Origin: Amycolatopsis thermophila
GTDB taxonomy: Bacteria > Actinomycetota > Actinomycetes > Mycobacteriales > Pseudonocardiaceae
Length of the DNA: 64,000 nucleotides
Assembly (NCBI RefSeq): GCF_030814215.1
Contig: NZ_JAUSUT010000001.1
Coordinates: 1,488,001 to 1,552,000, forward strand
Direction: 5' to 3'
Below, one piece after another: positions 54,642-64,000 of the stretch; position 1 is the stretch's first letter, and every line of letters begins with the position of its first letter. Position numbers and translations under genes: made by a program. The notes beneath the pieces were generated by a model. The model ran no database searches and was not told the origin of the DNA. It saw nothing but the letters and a program-made list of their open reading frames with translations.

Positions 54642-56549
54642 TCAGGCGCCGATGTTCAACGTCCGGATCACCTGGGTGCAGGCCGCGTTCACCCGTTCCC
54701 GCGCGGATTCGTTCGCGTACACGCATCCGACGTTCACCTGGACGTTGCCCTGCGCCAGCGCGTACCAGTCGATCCCGGCGTCCGGCAGGGCCTGGTGGTA
54801 CACGATCACGTCGCGGCCGCCGTAGTTCGCGTCCGGGTTGAACCCCGAGTACTGCGTGGTGTCCTTCCCGATCGCCTCGCGCAACTCCCGCACCAGCCGG
54901 TCCCGGTCCGCCGACGCGTCGTAGTTCAGCGGGTGCTCCTGCACCGACACCGCGTCGAACTGTTCCTGCGCGTTCGCCGGCCGGATCACCGTCTCGCGCA
55001 GGCCGGCGTCGCCGCCCGTCTGCGTCCAGTCCGGCGGCGCGGTGAACTGGTAGTGGTACTGCGCGATGACCTTCCCGGGCGGCGGATCGTCACCGCCCGC
55101 GTTCAACGCGACCAGCACCCCGGCGACCGCGGCGGCGACGAGCACGACCGCGCCGCCGATGATCCACGGCAGCTTCGGTTTCCGGCGGCGCGGCACCGGC
55201 GTCGCGGGAATCCCGCGCGGCGGCGACACCGGCGCCGAACCGTGGGGCGGACGCGGCGGGCCCGGCGGCGGGCGCCGCACCCCCTGCGGAGCCTGGCGCG
55301 GCACGGCCGGCCCGCTGAACCCGCCGGGCGGAGTGGGCGGCCGCGGCGAGAAGCCCGGGCGTGGCGCGTTCGGGTTGCGGACGACCTCGGTGCGCTGCTC
55401 GGCCAGCTGACGCGGCGGCGGCGCGGACGGTCGTTCGGGCACCTTCTGGACGGCGACCAGCGCACCCCGCGCGACGACCGTCTCCGGCTGGTCCAAAGTG
55501 GTCGGTACGACGCCGGTGCGTTCGTGCACCAGTCGCGAGATCATCGGGATCCGGCTCGACCCGCCCACCAGGAAGATCGCGCTGAGCTGCTTCGGCCGCA
55601 GCCCGGCCTCTTCGATCGCGGCGCAGGTGAGCTCGACCGCGCGGCCGAGTGGGGCCGCGACCAGGCGCTCCAGGTCCTCGCGCGTCACGTGCGCGTCGGC
55701 GAACGGCGGCGGCATCGGCACGTCCGTGTAGGCGTGCCGGGACAGCGTTTCCTTGGCGCCGCGGACGTCCTGGCGCAGCACGCGGCGACGGCGCCGGTCG
55801 GCCAGTTCCCGGCCCTCCACCAGCTGCCGCCAGGCCTCCGGGTCCGCCGACGAGACCAGGCCGCCGACGTGCTCGAGCAGCAACTGGTCGACGTCCGCAC
55901 CGCCGAAACTCGGGTCGCCCCGCGTGGCCAGCACCTGGAAACCACCGCGGTTGCCGGGAACCCGGCTCACCACGCTCACGTCGACCGTGCCACCGCCGAG
56001 GTCCAGCACCGCCAGTGTCGCACCGGGACGGTTGCTGATCTCGACCGTGCGGTCGGAGTTGATCTCCTCCGGGGCGAACGTGGCGGCGTGGAACACGGCG
56101 GCCGCGACCGGCTCCGGGACGAGCGTGACCTCCCGCGCGAGCCCGCCCGCGGCCTGCCGCAGCAGCCGGGTGCGCACGGCGCCCCAGTCGGCCGGGTGGG
56201 TCAGCACCAGCAGCCCGACCTCCGCTCCGCTCGCCAGCCGCCGCGCCTCGCTCACAGCGCGTTGGAGCACCGCGTGGACGACGTCGGTGACCCGGAGGAC
56301 GCGGTCGCCGAGGAGCAGCTCGCCCTCGTCGATGCGGCGCTTCGGGTTCGGCTCGTACCGGGACGGGTCCATCGCCGCCTGCCGGTCGGCCTCCTGACCG
56401 ACGAACAGGGTGCCGTCGGGCGCCGCGTAGACGGCCGAGGACATCAGCGGCTGCCCGTCGACCACCACCACCTGCGACGGCCTGCCGTTGAGCGCGGCCA
56501 CCACACAGGTGCTCGACGTGCCGAAGTCCACGGCGACGCGCAGGGTCAC
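54642..56549 (-). CDS. Hsp70-like type VII secretion-associated membrane protein (Rv3446c family)
   Basis: A 635-residue protein. Residues 1-375 form an Hsp70-type nucleotide-binding domain (VAVDFGTSSTCVV, LAVLDLGGGTVDVSVV, AIFLVGGSSRIPMISRLV). No substrate-binding domain follows; instead there is a Pro-rich linker (about 380-470), one membrane helix (LPWIIGGAVVLVAAAVAGVLVAL) and an outer domain (AQYHYQFTAPPDWTQTGGDAGLRETVIRPA to the end) typical of Rv3446c-type proteins of ESX-4 loci. It might use ATP to handle substrates at the membrane. It lies between the Esx pair and eccC. Confidence 0.88.
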   Translation of the reverse strand: MTLRVAVDFGTSSTCVVAALNGRPSQVVVVDGQPLMSSAVYAAPDGTLFVGQEADRQAAMDPSRYEPNPKRRIDEGELLLGDRVLRVTDVVHAVLQRAVSEARRLASGAEVGLLVLTHPADWGAVRTRLLRQAAGGLAREVTLVPEPVAAAVFHAATFAPEEINSDRTVEISNRPGATLAVLDLGGGTVDVSVVSRVPGNRGGFQVLATRGDPSFGGADVDQLLLEHVGGLVSSADPEAWRQLVEGRELADRRRRRVLRQDVRGAKETLSRHAYTDVPMPPPFADAHVTREDLERLVAAPLGRAVELTCAAIEEAGLRPKQLSAIFLVGGSSRIPMISRLVHERTGVVPTTLDQPETVVARGALVAVQKVPERPSAPPPRQLAEQRTEVVRNPNAPRPGFSPRPPTPPGGFSGPAVPRQAPQGVRRPPPGPPRPPHGSAPVSPPRGIPATPVPRRRKPKLPWIIGGAVVLVAAAVAGVLVALNAGGDDPPPGKVIAQYHYQFTAPPDWTQTGGDAGLRETVIRPANAQEQFDAVSVQEHPLNYDASADRDRLVRELREAIGKDTTQYSGFNPDANYGGRDVIVYHQALPDAGIDWYALAQGNVQVNVGCVYANESARERVNAACTQVIRTLNIGA

Positions 56550-56658
56550 GAGGCGCCCCCGGTGGACACCTCACCCGCCGCGGCGCGGGCAGCCCGGCCA
56601 CTGTGGACGGGCCACCGGGCGCCCACCGGCCGCAACCGTCCACAGTGGACCGTGTCGA

Positions 56659-59600
56659 TCACTCGGGTTGGATCCACGAGACCTGCATGAGTTGTTTGCC
56701 GATTTTGCGGCTGACGAGGGTGCCGCGGCCGGGGGGTAGGGGGCCGGGTTTGACGTTGCCGAGGAGTTGGCCTTCGTCCTTGCTGCCGTTCATGACGATG
56801 CCGGGTGCGGCGATTTCTTTGAGTTTGCCGATGATGGGGTCGTAGGCGGCGCGGGCGGCGCCGCCGGTGCGGCGGGCGACGATCATGTGCAGGCCGACGT
56901 CTTTGGCCTGGGCCAGGAATTCCGAGAGGGGTTTGAGGGGGTTGGTGGTTTGGGTGGCGACCAGGTCGTAGTCGTCGACCACGATGAACAGTTCGGGGCC
57001 TTTCCACCAGGATCGGTTGCGTAGTTGTTCCTGGGTGACGTCGGGGCCGGGCAGGCGCCTGGTCATCGAGCCGACGATGTCTTTCACCATGCCTTCGAGC
57101 TGGTTGGCGGACACGGCGTAGCCGAGTAGGTGGTTGCCCTCGACGAAGCCGAGCATGGTGCGGCGGTAGTCGACCAGGACGATGACGGCTTCCTTGGCGG
57201 TGTAGCGGTCGGTGATCCCGCGGGTGATCTGGCGCAGCAGGTTGGTTTTGCCGGACTCGCCGTCGGCGAAGGCGATGAAGTGCGGGTCGGCGTCGAAGTC
57301 CAGGTAGACCGGGGCCAGCTCGTCCTCGTTGAGACCGATGGGCACGAGTTTGGTGTGTCGCTGTTTGTCGAGGGACAGCACCTCGTCGTAGGAGACCAGG
57401 TCGGGCAGCAGCCGCACCTGCGGGGCGGGGCGGCCCGGCCAGGCGGCTTTGATCTTGGCGACGGCGTCGGCCACGCCGGCGCCGATGGTGCCGGCGTCGC
57501 TGGAGCCGTCGATGCGGGGCAGGCCGATGAGCATGTGCAGCCGGTCGCGGGTCAGCCCGCGGCCCGGGCGTCCCTCGGGCACGTTGACCGCGACCCGGCG
57601 GTCGATGTCGGACTCGCTGGGGTCGCCCAGGCGCAGCTCGAACCGGGTGCCCAGCATGTCCTTGATCGCCGGGCGGATGTCGGCCCACCGGTTCGCCGAG
57701 ATGATCACGTGCACGCCGTAGGCCAGGCCGCGCTGGGCCAGCGCGGTGATCTGCGGCTCCAGCTCCTCGAAGTCGTCGCGCAGGGCCCGCCAGCCGTCCA
57801 CGATCAGGAACGCGTCCCCGAACGGGTCCTGCTCCGGGGTGATCTCGCCGCGGCGCTTGCGGTTGCGGAACTCGGCCATCGAGTCGATGCCCAGCTGCCC
57901 GAACAGGCCCTCCCGCTCGTTGGCCAGCGCGTTGAGCTCGGCCACGATCCGGCGGGCCTTGTCCGGCTCACGCCGGGCCACCGCCACCCCACCCACGTGG
58001 GGCAGGTCGGACAGGCCCGCCAGGGTGCCGCCACCGAGGTCGATGCAGTAGAACTGCGCCTCGGCCGGGGTGTTGGCCAGCGCCAGCGACATGATCAGCG
58101 TGCGCAGCAGGGTCGACTTGCCCGACTGCGGACCACCCACGATCACCCCGTGCCCGGCCGCGCCGGAGAAATCCGCCCACAACGGGTCCCGCCGCTGCTC
58201 GAAGGGCCGGTCGACGATCCCGAGGGGCACCTGCAGCTTGCCGTTGCCGAAAAACCCCACCGGCGACAGACCCCGGTCCTCGGTCGGGTTGAGGTTGGGC
58301 AGCAGCGTGTCCAGCGAGTTCGACTCGTCCAACGGCGGCAGCCACACCTCGTGCGCCGGCGGGCCCTGACCGATCAACCGGTCGACGATCACCTCCAGCT
58401 CGGTGGGCTCGCTGCCCTCCTCCGGCCGCGGCGCCGGCGCCGCCTCCACCCGCACCGGCTCCCCCTCCGGCTCGGGCTCCGGCGGCAGCTCCACGAAATC
58501 GGGCACGAACAACTGCGGCCGCTTGTCCGCGCGCACCACATTGGCCACCGGCCCGGCCGACTGCATCCCCGCCGGCCGATAGGGGCCGGACACATACGAG
58601 GCCTTGAACCGGACCATCGTGTTCGTGTCGTACTTCAGATACCCCGACCCCGGGATCGAGGGCAGCTCGAACGCGTCCGGCACCCCGATCGCCGCGCGGG
58701 ATTCCGCCGCGGAAAACGTCTTCAACCCGATCCGGTAGGACAGGAACGTGTCCAGGCCACGCAGCTTGCCCTCCTCCAACCGCTGCGACGCCAACAGCAT
58801 GTGCATCTGCAACGACCGGCCCACCCGGCCGATCTGCAGGAAGATGTCGATGAAGTCCGGCTTGGCCGTCAACATCTCGGAAAACTCGTCGATACAGATG
58901 AACAACGCCGGCAGCGGATCCAGATCGGCCCCGTTCTCCCGGGCCTTCTCGTAGTCCCACACGTTCTTGTAGTTGCCCTTGGCCAGCACCTCCTGGCGGC
59001 GCGCGACCTCCCCGGCGATGGCGTCCTTCATCCGGTCGACCAGCGTCAGATCCCCGGCCAGGTTGGTGATCGTGGCGGCCACGTGCGGGGCCTTGTCCAA
59101 CCCCAGGAACGTCGCACCACCCTTGAAGTCCACCAGGATCATGTTCAGCGTCGTGCTCGAATGCGTGGCCAGCAGACCCAGCACCAGGGTGCGCAGGAAC
59201 TCCGACTTCCCCGAACCGGTCGCCCCGATGCACAACCCGTGCGGGCCCATGCCCTCCATCGCGGCTTCCTTGATGTCGAGCTCCACCGCCTGCCCGAACT
59301 CGCCCACCCCGAACGGCACCCGATACCGATCCCGCACCGGCCGCGGCCGCCACGCCTGCTGCACGTCGAACGTCATCGGATCACCCGGAATCCCGAGCAA
59401 CTCCAGCAACGTCGGATTCGACAGCAGCGGCTCGTCCTCGCTGGCCTCCTGCGCGGCGCTGCCGACGCGGTATGGCGCGAGCTTGCGGGCCAGCGCCTCG
59501 CACTCCACCACGCTCAGGGTGTCCGGCTTGCCGAACCACTCGATCCCGCCACCACTGCGCGCCCCCACGCGCTCCTTCTCCACCACCAGCCGCAGACCAC

Positions 59601-60675
59601 GCCGCGCGGCCAGATTGCCCAGCGAATCCGACAGGTCGATCAGGGTGACACCGACCAGACCCTCCTCCAGGATGATCTGCTCCTCCCGGGTCACCTCCGC
59701 GTCGTCGAGCACGATCACGACGTGCGGCTGATCCGGCGACGGCGTCGCGTTACGCGAAAACCGGGGCCGGTCACGCAGCTCCGCGTCCAGCCACTGCTCG
59801 ATCTGCGCCAACGAACCCGCCATCATCCGCAACTGGCCGATACCATCCGCCAGCTCCGGGTGCTGCACATGCGGCAGCCACTTCGCCCACTCCCACTCCG
59901 CCTTCGCCCGACCCGTCGTGGCGAACGCGAGCAACACATCATCACAACTGTGGAACGTGACCAGCTGCGCCAACATCGCCCTGGTCAAACCCCGCGTCAG
60001 CGTCTTGTCACCACTCAGGCTCACCGCCGCGAACCCGCGCAACGTGATCTGCGTGGGCAGGTCGGGCACGATCGAATGCGCCCGCACGAACCGGCGCAAC
60101 GCCAACGTCGCGATCGGCTCAAGCTCATCCACCGGCCCGGTCTGCGGCGGCACCAACCGCGTCGCCAGCCGGTGCGAACTACGCCCCACCCGCAGATGCA
60201 GAAAATCCTGATCGTTCTGGCGGCGCTCCCACATCCGACGGCTCGCCGCCAACGACCACAACGCCTGCGGATCCGGATGCACCCACTCCAACGAAGCGCG
60301 CTGCTCGGCCATCGCCTCCCGAGCCCGCTCCCGCATCTGCCCCAAATACCGCAGGTAATCCTTGCGGTCCTCGTTCATCTCGGCCTTCTTGGCCCCACCG
60401 CTCTTACCCCCGCCGGCGAACATGCCCCCCATGGACATGAGCATCATCAACGGGAACATCAGGGTCAGCGGGCTGCGCGCGGCCGCGCCGCCGGTGGTGA
60501 ACATGACCACGACCATGCCCATGGTGGCCACGATCATGACCACCGGCATCATCTTCTGGACGACGTTGCCCGGGATCGTGCGGGGCACCTCGGGCGGCGG
60601 TTCGAGGTGGACCTCACCGCCCGGTGGGCGCGGCGCAGCAAGCCTTGGTGACCTCTTGAACTGCAGCGTGCTCAC
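56659..60675 (-). CDS. eccC: Type VII secretion ATPase EccC (EccCa-EccCb fusion)
   Basis: A 1338-residue FtsK/SpoIIIE-type motor of the ESX-4 translocon. Two membrane helices near residues 40-85 are followed by three ATPase domains with Walker A motifs GATGSGKSEF (about 480), GGPQSGKSTLL (about 847) and ADGESGKTNLL (about 1132). The first has a classical Walker B (LFICIDEFSEML). Both halves that are separate in ESX-1 are fused here, as in other ESX-4 systems. GTG 60675 starts VSTLQFKRSPRLAAPRPPGGEVHLEPPPE. The gene is divergent from eccD. Confidence 0.96.
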   Translation of the reverse strand: MSTLQFKRSPRLAAPRPPGGEVHLEPPPEVPRTIPGNVVQKMMPVVMIVATMGMVVVMFTTGGAAARSPLTLMFPLMMLMSMGGMFAGGGKSGGAKKAEMNEDRKDYLRYLGQMRERAREAMAEQRASLEWVHPDPQALWSLAASRRMWERRQNDQDFLHLRVGRSSHRLATRLVPPQTGPVDELEPIATLALRRFVRAHSIVPDLPTQITLRGFAAVSLSGDKTLTRGLTRAMLAQLVTFHSCDDVLLAFATTGRAKAEWEWAKWLPHVQHPELADGIGQLRMMAGSLAQIEQWLDAELRDRPRFSRNATPSPDQPHVVIVLDDAEVTREEQIILEEGLVGVTLIDLSDSLGNLAARRGLRLVVEKERVGARSGGGIEWFGKPDTLSVVECEALARKLAPYRVGSAAQEASEDEPLLSNPTLLELLGIPGDPMTFDVQQAWRPRPVRDRYRVPFGVGEFGQAVELDIKEAAMEGMGPHGLCIGATGSGKSEFLRTLVLGLLATHSSTTLNMILVDFKGGATFLGLDKAPHVAATITNLAGDLTLVDRMKDAIAGEVARRQEVLAKGNYKNVWDYEKARENGADLDPLPALFICIDEFSEMLTAKPDFIDIFLQIGRVGRSLQMHMLLASQRLEEGKLRGLDTFLSYRIGLKTFSAAESRAAIGVPDAFELPSIPGSGYLKYDTNTMVRFKASYVSGPYRPAGMQSAGPVANVVRADKRPQLFVPDFVELPPEPEPEGEPVRVEAAPAPRPEEGSEPTELEVIVDRLIGQGPPAHEVWLPPLDESNSLDTLLPNLNPTEDRGLSPVGFFGNGKLQVPLGIVDRPFEQRRDPLWADFSGAAGHGVIVGGPQSGKSTLLRTLIMSLALANTPAEAQFYCIDLGGGTLAGLSDLPHVGGVAVARREPDKARRIVAELNALANEREGLFGQLGIDSMAEFRNRKRRGEITPEQDPFGDAFLIVDGWRALRDDFEELEPQITALAQRGLAYGVHVIISANRWADIRPAIKDMLGTRFELRLGDPSESDIDRRVAVNVPEGRPGRGLTRDRLHMLIGLPRIDGSSDAGTIGAGVADAVAKIKAAWPGRPAPQVRLLPDLVSYDEVLSLDKQRHTKLVPIGLNEDELAPVYLDFDADPHFIAFADGESGKTNLLRQITRGITDRYTAKEAVIVLVDYRRTMLGFVEGNHLLGYAVSANQLEGMVKDIVGSMTRRLPGPDVTQEQLRNRSWWKGPELFIVVDDYDLVATQTTNPLKPLSEFLAQAKDVGLHMIVARRTGGAARAAYDPIIGKLKEIAAPGIVMNGSKDEGQLLGNVKPGPLPPGRGTLVSRKIGKQLMQVSWIQPE

Positions 60676-60953
60676 CGAAGGGTCCCCTCTTCAACTCGAT
60701 GTTGCCTGCTCCTCCAGCGCCCACACGGTAGCGAACGACGACCCCCCAGGAGGCCGAGACCGCGCAACCGGCACCGAATGCCTGAAACCACCCCCGTGGC
60801 GGAGCCAGGTGCAGTAATACTAGGACCGCCCACCGACAGTCCGGAACGATCCGCGAGCGCACGTTGGGCAGGAATTCACGGGCAGCGGCTGCCTCGGACA
60901 CGGTCGTTCGGTATAAGTAGCCCGCAGCATTCTCTCGGGTAGGGGGCAGGCAA
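60676..60953. promoter_or_regulatory. Divergent promoter region of the ESX-4 locus
   Basis: 278 bases between eccC and eccD without a gene. TATAAG at 60912-60917 could be a -10 for eccD, and a TAGTAT-like -10 in minus sense near 60816-60823 could serve eccC. No operator was recognised. Confidence 0.4.
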
Positions 60954-62348
60954 GTGGCAACGGGCACGACGGTATTCAGCAGGGTGACGGTGGTGGCACC
61001 CCGCACGAGGATCGACGTGGCGCTGCCCGCCGACGTCGCGGTGGCGGACCTGATGCCGATGCTGCTCGACATGGCGCGGGAGACCTCGCCCGACGGCGGC
61101 GCCCGCCACGGCGGCTGGGCGCTGGCCAAGCTCGGCGACGCCCCGCTCGACCCGAGCCGCACGCTCGCCTCGCTCGGCATCGTCGACGGCGACCTGCTCC
61201 AGCTGCGCAAGCGCAACGAGAACCCGCCACCGCCGCTCTACGACGACGTCGTCGACGCGATCGCCGACGCCCAGCCGGACACGTTCCGGCCGTGGACCAA
61301 GGAGACCGCGCGCCGCATCGGGCACATCGCCGGCGGGCTGGCTCTGTGCACCGCGGCGCTGGCCCTGTTCTTCGGCGGCCCGCTGTTCGGCGGCAACGGG
61401 CTGGCCGCCGCCCTGACCGCGGGTGTGGCCGCCATCGCGTGCCTCGCCGTCGGCGCGACGCTGGCCAAGGCCTACCAGGTCGAGGCGACCGGCGTGGTGA
61501 TCGCGGCCGCGGGTGGGCTGCCGTTCGCCTTCGTCGCCGGCTTCTACGCCGTGCCCGGGCTCACCGTGCGCGCCAACCTGCTGCTGGCCAGCGGTCTCGT
61601 GGTGATCCTCGCCGCGGTCGCCATCATGATCATGGGCGCGGGCATCACGACGTTCATCGCGGCCGCCACCGCGGGGGTGATCGGGGTCCTCGCGTTCACC
61701 TTCGCGACCCTGATCGCGCACCCGGCGGCCGGCATCGCCGCGGGCACCGCCGCCATCTCGCTGGCGCTGATCTCCCTGCTCCCGCGCGCGACGATCTGGC
61801 TGGCCAAGCTGCCGCTGCCGCACGTCCCCGGCACCGCCGAGGAGCTCAAAGAGGACACCACGTTCCCGGACTACACCGAGATCGAGCGCCGCACGGCCGT
61901 CGCCCACAACTACATGACCGGCCTGCTGATCGGCTGCGGCAGCGCGACCGCGATCGCCGCGATCATCACCGCCACCGCGCCCGGCGTGTGGGGCATCCTC
62001 ACCGCGGCCGTCGCGACGATGGTGCTGCTGCTGCGCGCCCGCTCCTACGCCAACGGCAGCCAGGCCGTCGCACTGCTGACCACCGGGATCGTCTCCGGCG
62101 CCGGCATCCTGATCGGCTGGTTGTTCACCCAGTCGCCGATGGGCCGCCTGCTGTGGGTGTTCGCCGTGCTGGTGGTCATCGGCGCCGGCGCGCTGGTCGT
62201 CGGCGTGGTGTTCCCGAACCAGCGGTTCTCGCCGCCGCTGCGCCGCACCGTCGAGATCTTCGAGGCCATCTGCATCGCCACCGTGCTGCCGCTGGCCCTG
62301 GCCGTCATGGACCTCTACGCCACGTTGCGGCACATCTCGTTCGGCTGA
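60954..62348 (+). CDS. eccD: Type VII secretion integral membrane protein EccD
   Basis: A 464-residue protein. Residues 1-90 form a ubiquitin-like YukD domain (FSRVTVVAPRTRIDVALPADVAVADLMPMLL, LGIVDGDLLQLRKR). About 11 membrane helices follow, forming the channel vestibule of the ESX membrane complex with EccB and EccC. The GTG start 60954 follows a purine-rich GTAGGGGG. It lies 22 bases before mycP and is divergent from eccC, the ESX-4 arrangement of M. tuberculosis (Rv3447c/Rv3448/Rv3449). Confidence 0.95.
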   Translation: MATGTTVFSRVTVVAPRTRIDVALPADVAVADLMPMLLDMARETSPDGGARHGGWALAKLGDAPLDPSRTLASLGIVDGDLLQLRKRNENPPPPLYDDVVDAIADAQPDTFRPWTKETARRIGHIAGGLALCTAALALFFGGPLFGGNGLAAALTAGVAAIACLAVGATLAKAYQVEATGVVIAAAGGLPFAFVAGFYAVPGLTVRANLLLASGLVVILAAVAIMIMGAGITTFIAAATAGVIGVLAFTFATLIAHPAAGIAAGTAAISLALISLLPRATIWLAKLPLPHVPGTAEELKEDTTFPDYTEIERRTAVAHNYMTGLLIGCGSATAIAAIITATAPGVWGILTAAVATMVLLLRARSYANGSQAVALLTTGIVSGAGILIGWLFTQSPMGRLLWVFAVLVVIGAGALVVGVVFPNQRFSPPLRRTVEIFEAICIATVLPLALAVMDLYATLRHISFG

Positions 62349-62370
62349 GCGGAACTCGAGGGGATCTCGG

Positions 62371-63825
62371 ATGCGGACACTCGGTGTGCCCGGCCGGACG
62401 GCGACCGTCCTGCTGGCGGCGTCGATCGGCGTGCTGGCGACGGGAACGGCGCAGGCCCAGACGGGCGGCACCGGGTCGGACGGGTACTGGGCGGTGCCGC
62501 CGCCGTACGTCTCGTCCTACCTGCCGGGCGACAACGGCGGCCGGAACAGCTTCGACTACCAGCCCAAGAACGCCTGCGTGACGCGCGACCTCGGGCAGCA
62601 GCAGGTGGTGCTGCGGGAGAAGCCGTGGGGCCAGCAGTACCTGCAGGTCGACGAGGCCCAGCAGCTGGTCCGCGCAAAGACCGGGGCGGCGGGGCGCGGG
62701 ATCCGGGTCGCGGTGATCGACACCGGCGTCACCCGGCACCCGTACCTGCCCAACCTCGAGGGCGGCGGCGACTACGTGGTGGCCGGTGACAACGGCCTCA
62801 ACGACTGCGACGGCCACGGCACCGAGGTGGCGGGGATCATCGCCGCCAGGACACCGGCCGACCAGATCGGGTTCACCGGGGTGGCGCCGGACGCCACGAT
62901 CGTCTCGATCCGGCAGTCCAGTCAGAACTACCAGAAGCCGGACGCCGGGGGCGCCACGAGCGGTCAGCAGACCGGGGGCCGCCAGCAGAACGACGCCAAC
63001 GGCGCGGGCACCACGCAAACGCTTGCGCAGGCGATCGTGCGCGCGGTGAACCTGCACGTCGACGTGATCAACATGTCGGTGGACAACTGCCGGCCCGCCG
63101 ACGGTTCGATCACCGACGGCGAGCGCGCCGTCCAGGCCGCGGTGCGCTGGGCCGTGGACAACAACATCGTCGTGGTCGCGGCCGCGGGCAACACGTCGGA
63201 GTCCTGCCCGCAGAACGACCAGGCGGACCCGAACCGGCCCCGGTCGATCGTGACGCCACCGTGGTTCTCCGACGACGTGCTCTCGGTCGCGGCGATCGAC
63301 GAGAACGGCGGTGTGGCGCCGTTCTCCGTGAACGGGCCGTGGGTGAGCGTGGCCGCGCCGGGCACCAACATCATCTCGCTGGACCCGTCGAAGGGTTCGA
63401 ACCAGCTGGCGAACCAGACGATCGAGAACGACAAGGCCACCCCGATCCAGGGCACGAGCTTCGCGGCGCCGTACGTGGCGGGCGTGGCCGCGCTGGTGGC
63501 GGCGCAGTACCCGCAGCTGACCGCGCGGCAGATCATGAACCGCATCCGCGTGACCGCCCAGCACCCGGGCGCGCAGGGCGGGCGGGACAACTTCATCGGC
63601 TACGGCGTGGTGAACCCGGTCGCCGCCGTGACGGCGATCGTGCCGTCCGAAGAGGGCGTCGCGGCGGACTCGGCGCAGCAGCTGCCCTCCGGCCTGCCGG
63701 ACGACGGGGCGAAGGACTGGACGCCGATGATCGTCGCGCTGGCCGGCACCGGTGGTGGGCTGGTCGTGCTCCTGGTGGTGATGTTCGTGATGCGGACAAT
63801 CCGCCGGACCCGCGAAGCCCGCTGA
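62371..63825 (+). CDS. mycP: Type VII secretion mycosin protease MycP
   Basis: A 484-residue subtilisin-like protease anchored outside the membrane. It has an N-terminal signal peptide (residues 1-30) and the catalytic triad D117 (VAVIDTGV), H149 (DCDGHGTEVAGI) and S363 (GTSFAAPYVAGVAAL). A Gln/Gly-rich loop lies near residue 200. The C-terminal membrane helix (MIVALAGTGGGLVVLLVVMFVM) has a basic tail. Mycosins cap and stabilise the ESX complex and process some substrates. Confidence 0.95.
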   Translation: MRTLGVPGRTATVLLAASIGVLATGTAQAQTGGTGSDGYWAVPPPYVSSYLPGDNGGRNSFDYQPKNACVTRDLGQQQVVLREKPWGQQYLQVDEAQQLVRAKTGAAGRGIRVAVIDTGVTRHPYLPNLEGGGDYVVAGDNGLNDCDGHGTEVAGIIAARTPADQIGFTGVAPDATIVSIRQSSQNYQKPDAGGATSGQQTGGRQQNDANGAGTTQTLAQAIVRAVNLHVDVINMSVDNCRPADGSITDGERAVQAAVRWAVDNNIVVVAAAGNTSESCPQNDQADPNRPRSIVTPPWFSDDVLSVAAIDENGGVAPFSVNGPWVSVAAPGTNIISLDPSKGSNQLANQTIENDKATPIQGTSFAAPYVAGVAALVAAQYPQLTARQIMNRIRVTAQHPGAQGGRDNFIGYGVVNPVAAVTAIVPSEEGVAADSAQQLPSGLPDDGAKDWTPMIVALAGTGGGLVVLLVVMFVMRTIRRTREAR

Positions 63826-63903
63826 CGCGCAGCGGCGCAGGCGCGGGCCACCCCCTGGAGAAGGCGAGCCGACAAGGCTCGCCCGTCATCCCGAGCGCGC
63901 TCA

Positions 63904-63942
63904 CGACAACGGCCCCGCACGGCGCGTGCGGGGCCGTTGTCG
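63904..63942. terminator. Strong terminator after mycP
   Basis: A perfect 18-bp stem (63904-63921 with 63925-63942) with a 3-base loop, between mycP and a convergent gene that ends at 63952. Confidence 0.8.
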
Positions 63943-63951
63943 CGTGTGGAC

Positions 63952-64000
63952 TCAGTTGCGTGAGGAGGAGCCGGAGCTGCCGGTGGCTCCCGCTTGCTGT
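63952..64000 (-). CDS. C-terminus of a convergent gene, perhaps eccB (partial)
   Basis: A minus-strand frame enters from the right edge and stops at TGA (63952-63954), giving QQAGATGSSGSSSRN. The sequence alone is not diagnostic. In M. tuberculosis the gene after mycP4, on this strand, is eccB4 (Rv3450c), so EccB is the first guess. The terminator just beyond the stop supports a real gene end. Confidence 0.45.
   Translation of the reverse strand, partial: QQAGATGSSGSSSRN

Noticed and set aside
57130-60651. Very long open frame antisense to eccC (over 1100 codons)
   Set aside because: In high-GC genomes the antisense frame of a real gene stays open by codon bias. It has Arg/Gly/His-rich low-complexity composition and no family motif, while eccC is certain.

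Overview
The window is high-GC actinobacterial chromosome, most likely from the Pseudonocardiaceae (Amycolatopsis-like). Third codon positions are almost always G or C, GTG and TTG starts are common, and developmental regulators of the WhiB/BldM type are present. The backbone follows the order of the Mycobacterium tuberculosis Rv3409c-Rv3450c segment and the matching Streptomyces whiD-bldM-guaB region. Those family and synteny statements are from memory; no search was run.

Layout. 0-8.4 kb: an aldehyde dehydrogenase, a ChoD-like GMC oxidoreductase, and a translationally coupled trio (COG5610-type HAD protein, SAM methyltransferase with coiled coil, polytopic membrane protein). 8.4-16.6 kb: guaB3, guaB2, a DUF5319 gene, rsdA-sigD, a BldM-type regulator with a degenerate receiver, a conserved hypothetical, a MerR-like regulator and whiD/whiB3. 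16.6-24.7 kb: a TetR/SDR pair around a perfect operator palindrome, an IS481-family transposase remnant, groES-groEL1 with a CIRCE operator, a 26-codon cysteine-rich ORF with its own terminator, an HxlR/oxidoreductase pair, and a Tat-exported amidase. 24.7-36.6 kb: the tsaE/tsaB/rimI/tsaD tRNA t6A genes with alr and an alpha/beta hydrolase. These are split by an inserted malonate-type cassette (GntR, MatC-like carrier, MatB-like ligase, fused AccD-AccA-like carboxyltransferase) plus a zinc dehydrogenase, next to minisatellite-like DNA. 36.7-44.3 kb: a pentitol catabolic operon (polyol dehydrogenase, DeoR regulator, xylulokinase), nnrE/D, glmS and another hydrolase. 44.3-64 kb: repeat-rich DNA, an EspC-like operon with a 907-residue repeat protein, glmM, rpsI-rplM, a lipoprotein, a collagen-like repeat protein with a DUF4333-like tail, and an ESX-4 type VII secretion locus (two WXG100 proteins, an Hsp70-like Rv3446c-family protein, EccC, EccD, MycP and perhaps the tail of EccB).

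Functional themes are purine synthesis, amino-sugar/cell-wall precursor supply (glmS, glmM, alr, amidase), protein folding, t6A modification, developmental and stress regulation, and type VII secretion. The accessory material (malonate and pentitol cassettes, IS remnant, repeat blocks) sits in gaps between conserved backbone operons. No tRNA, rRNA or CRISPR array was seen.
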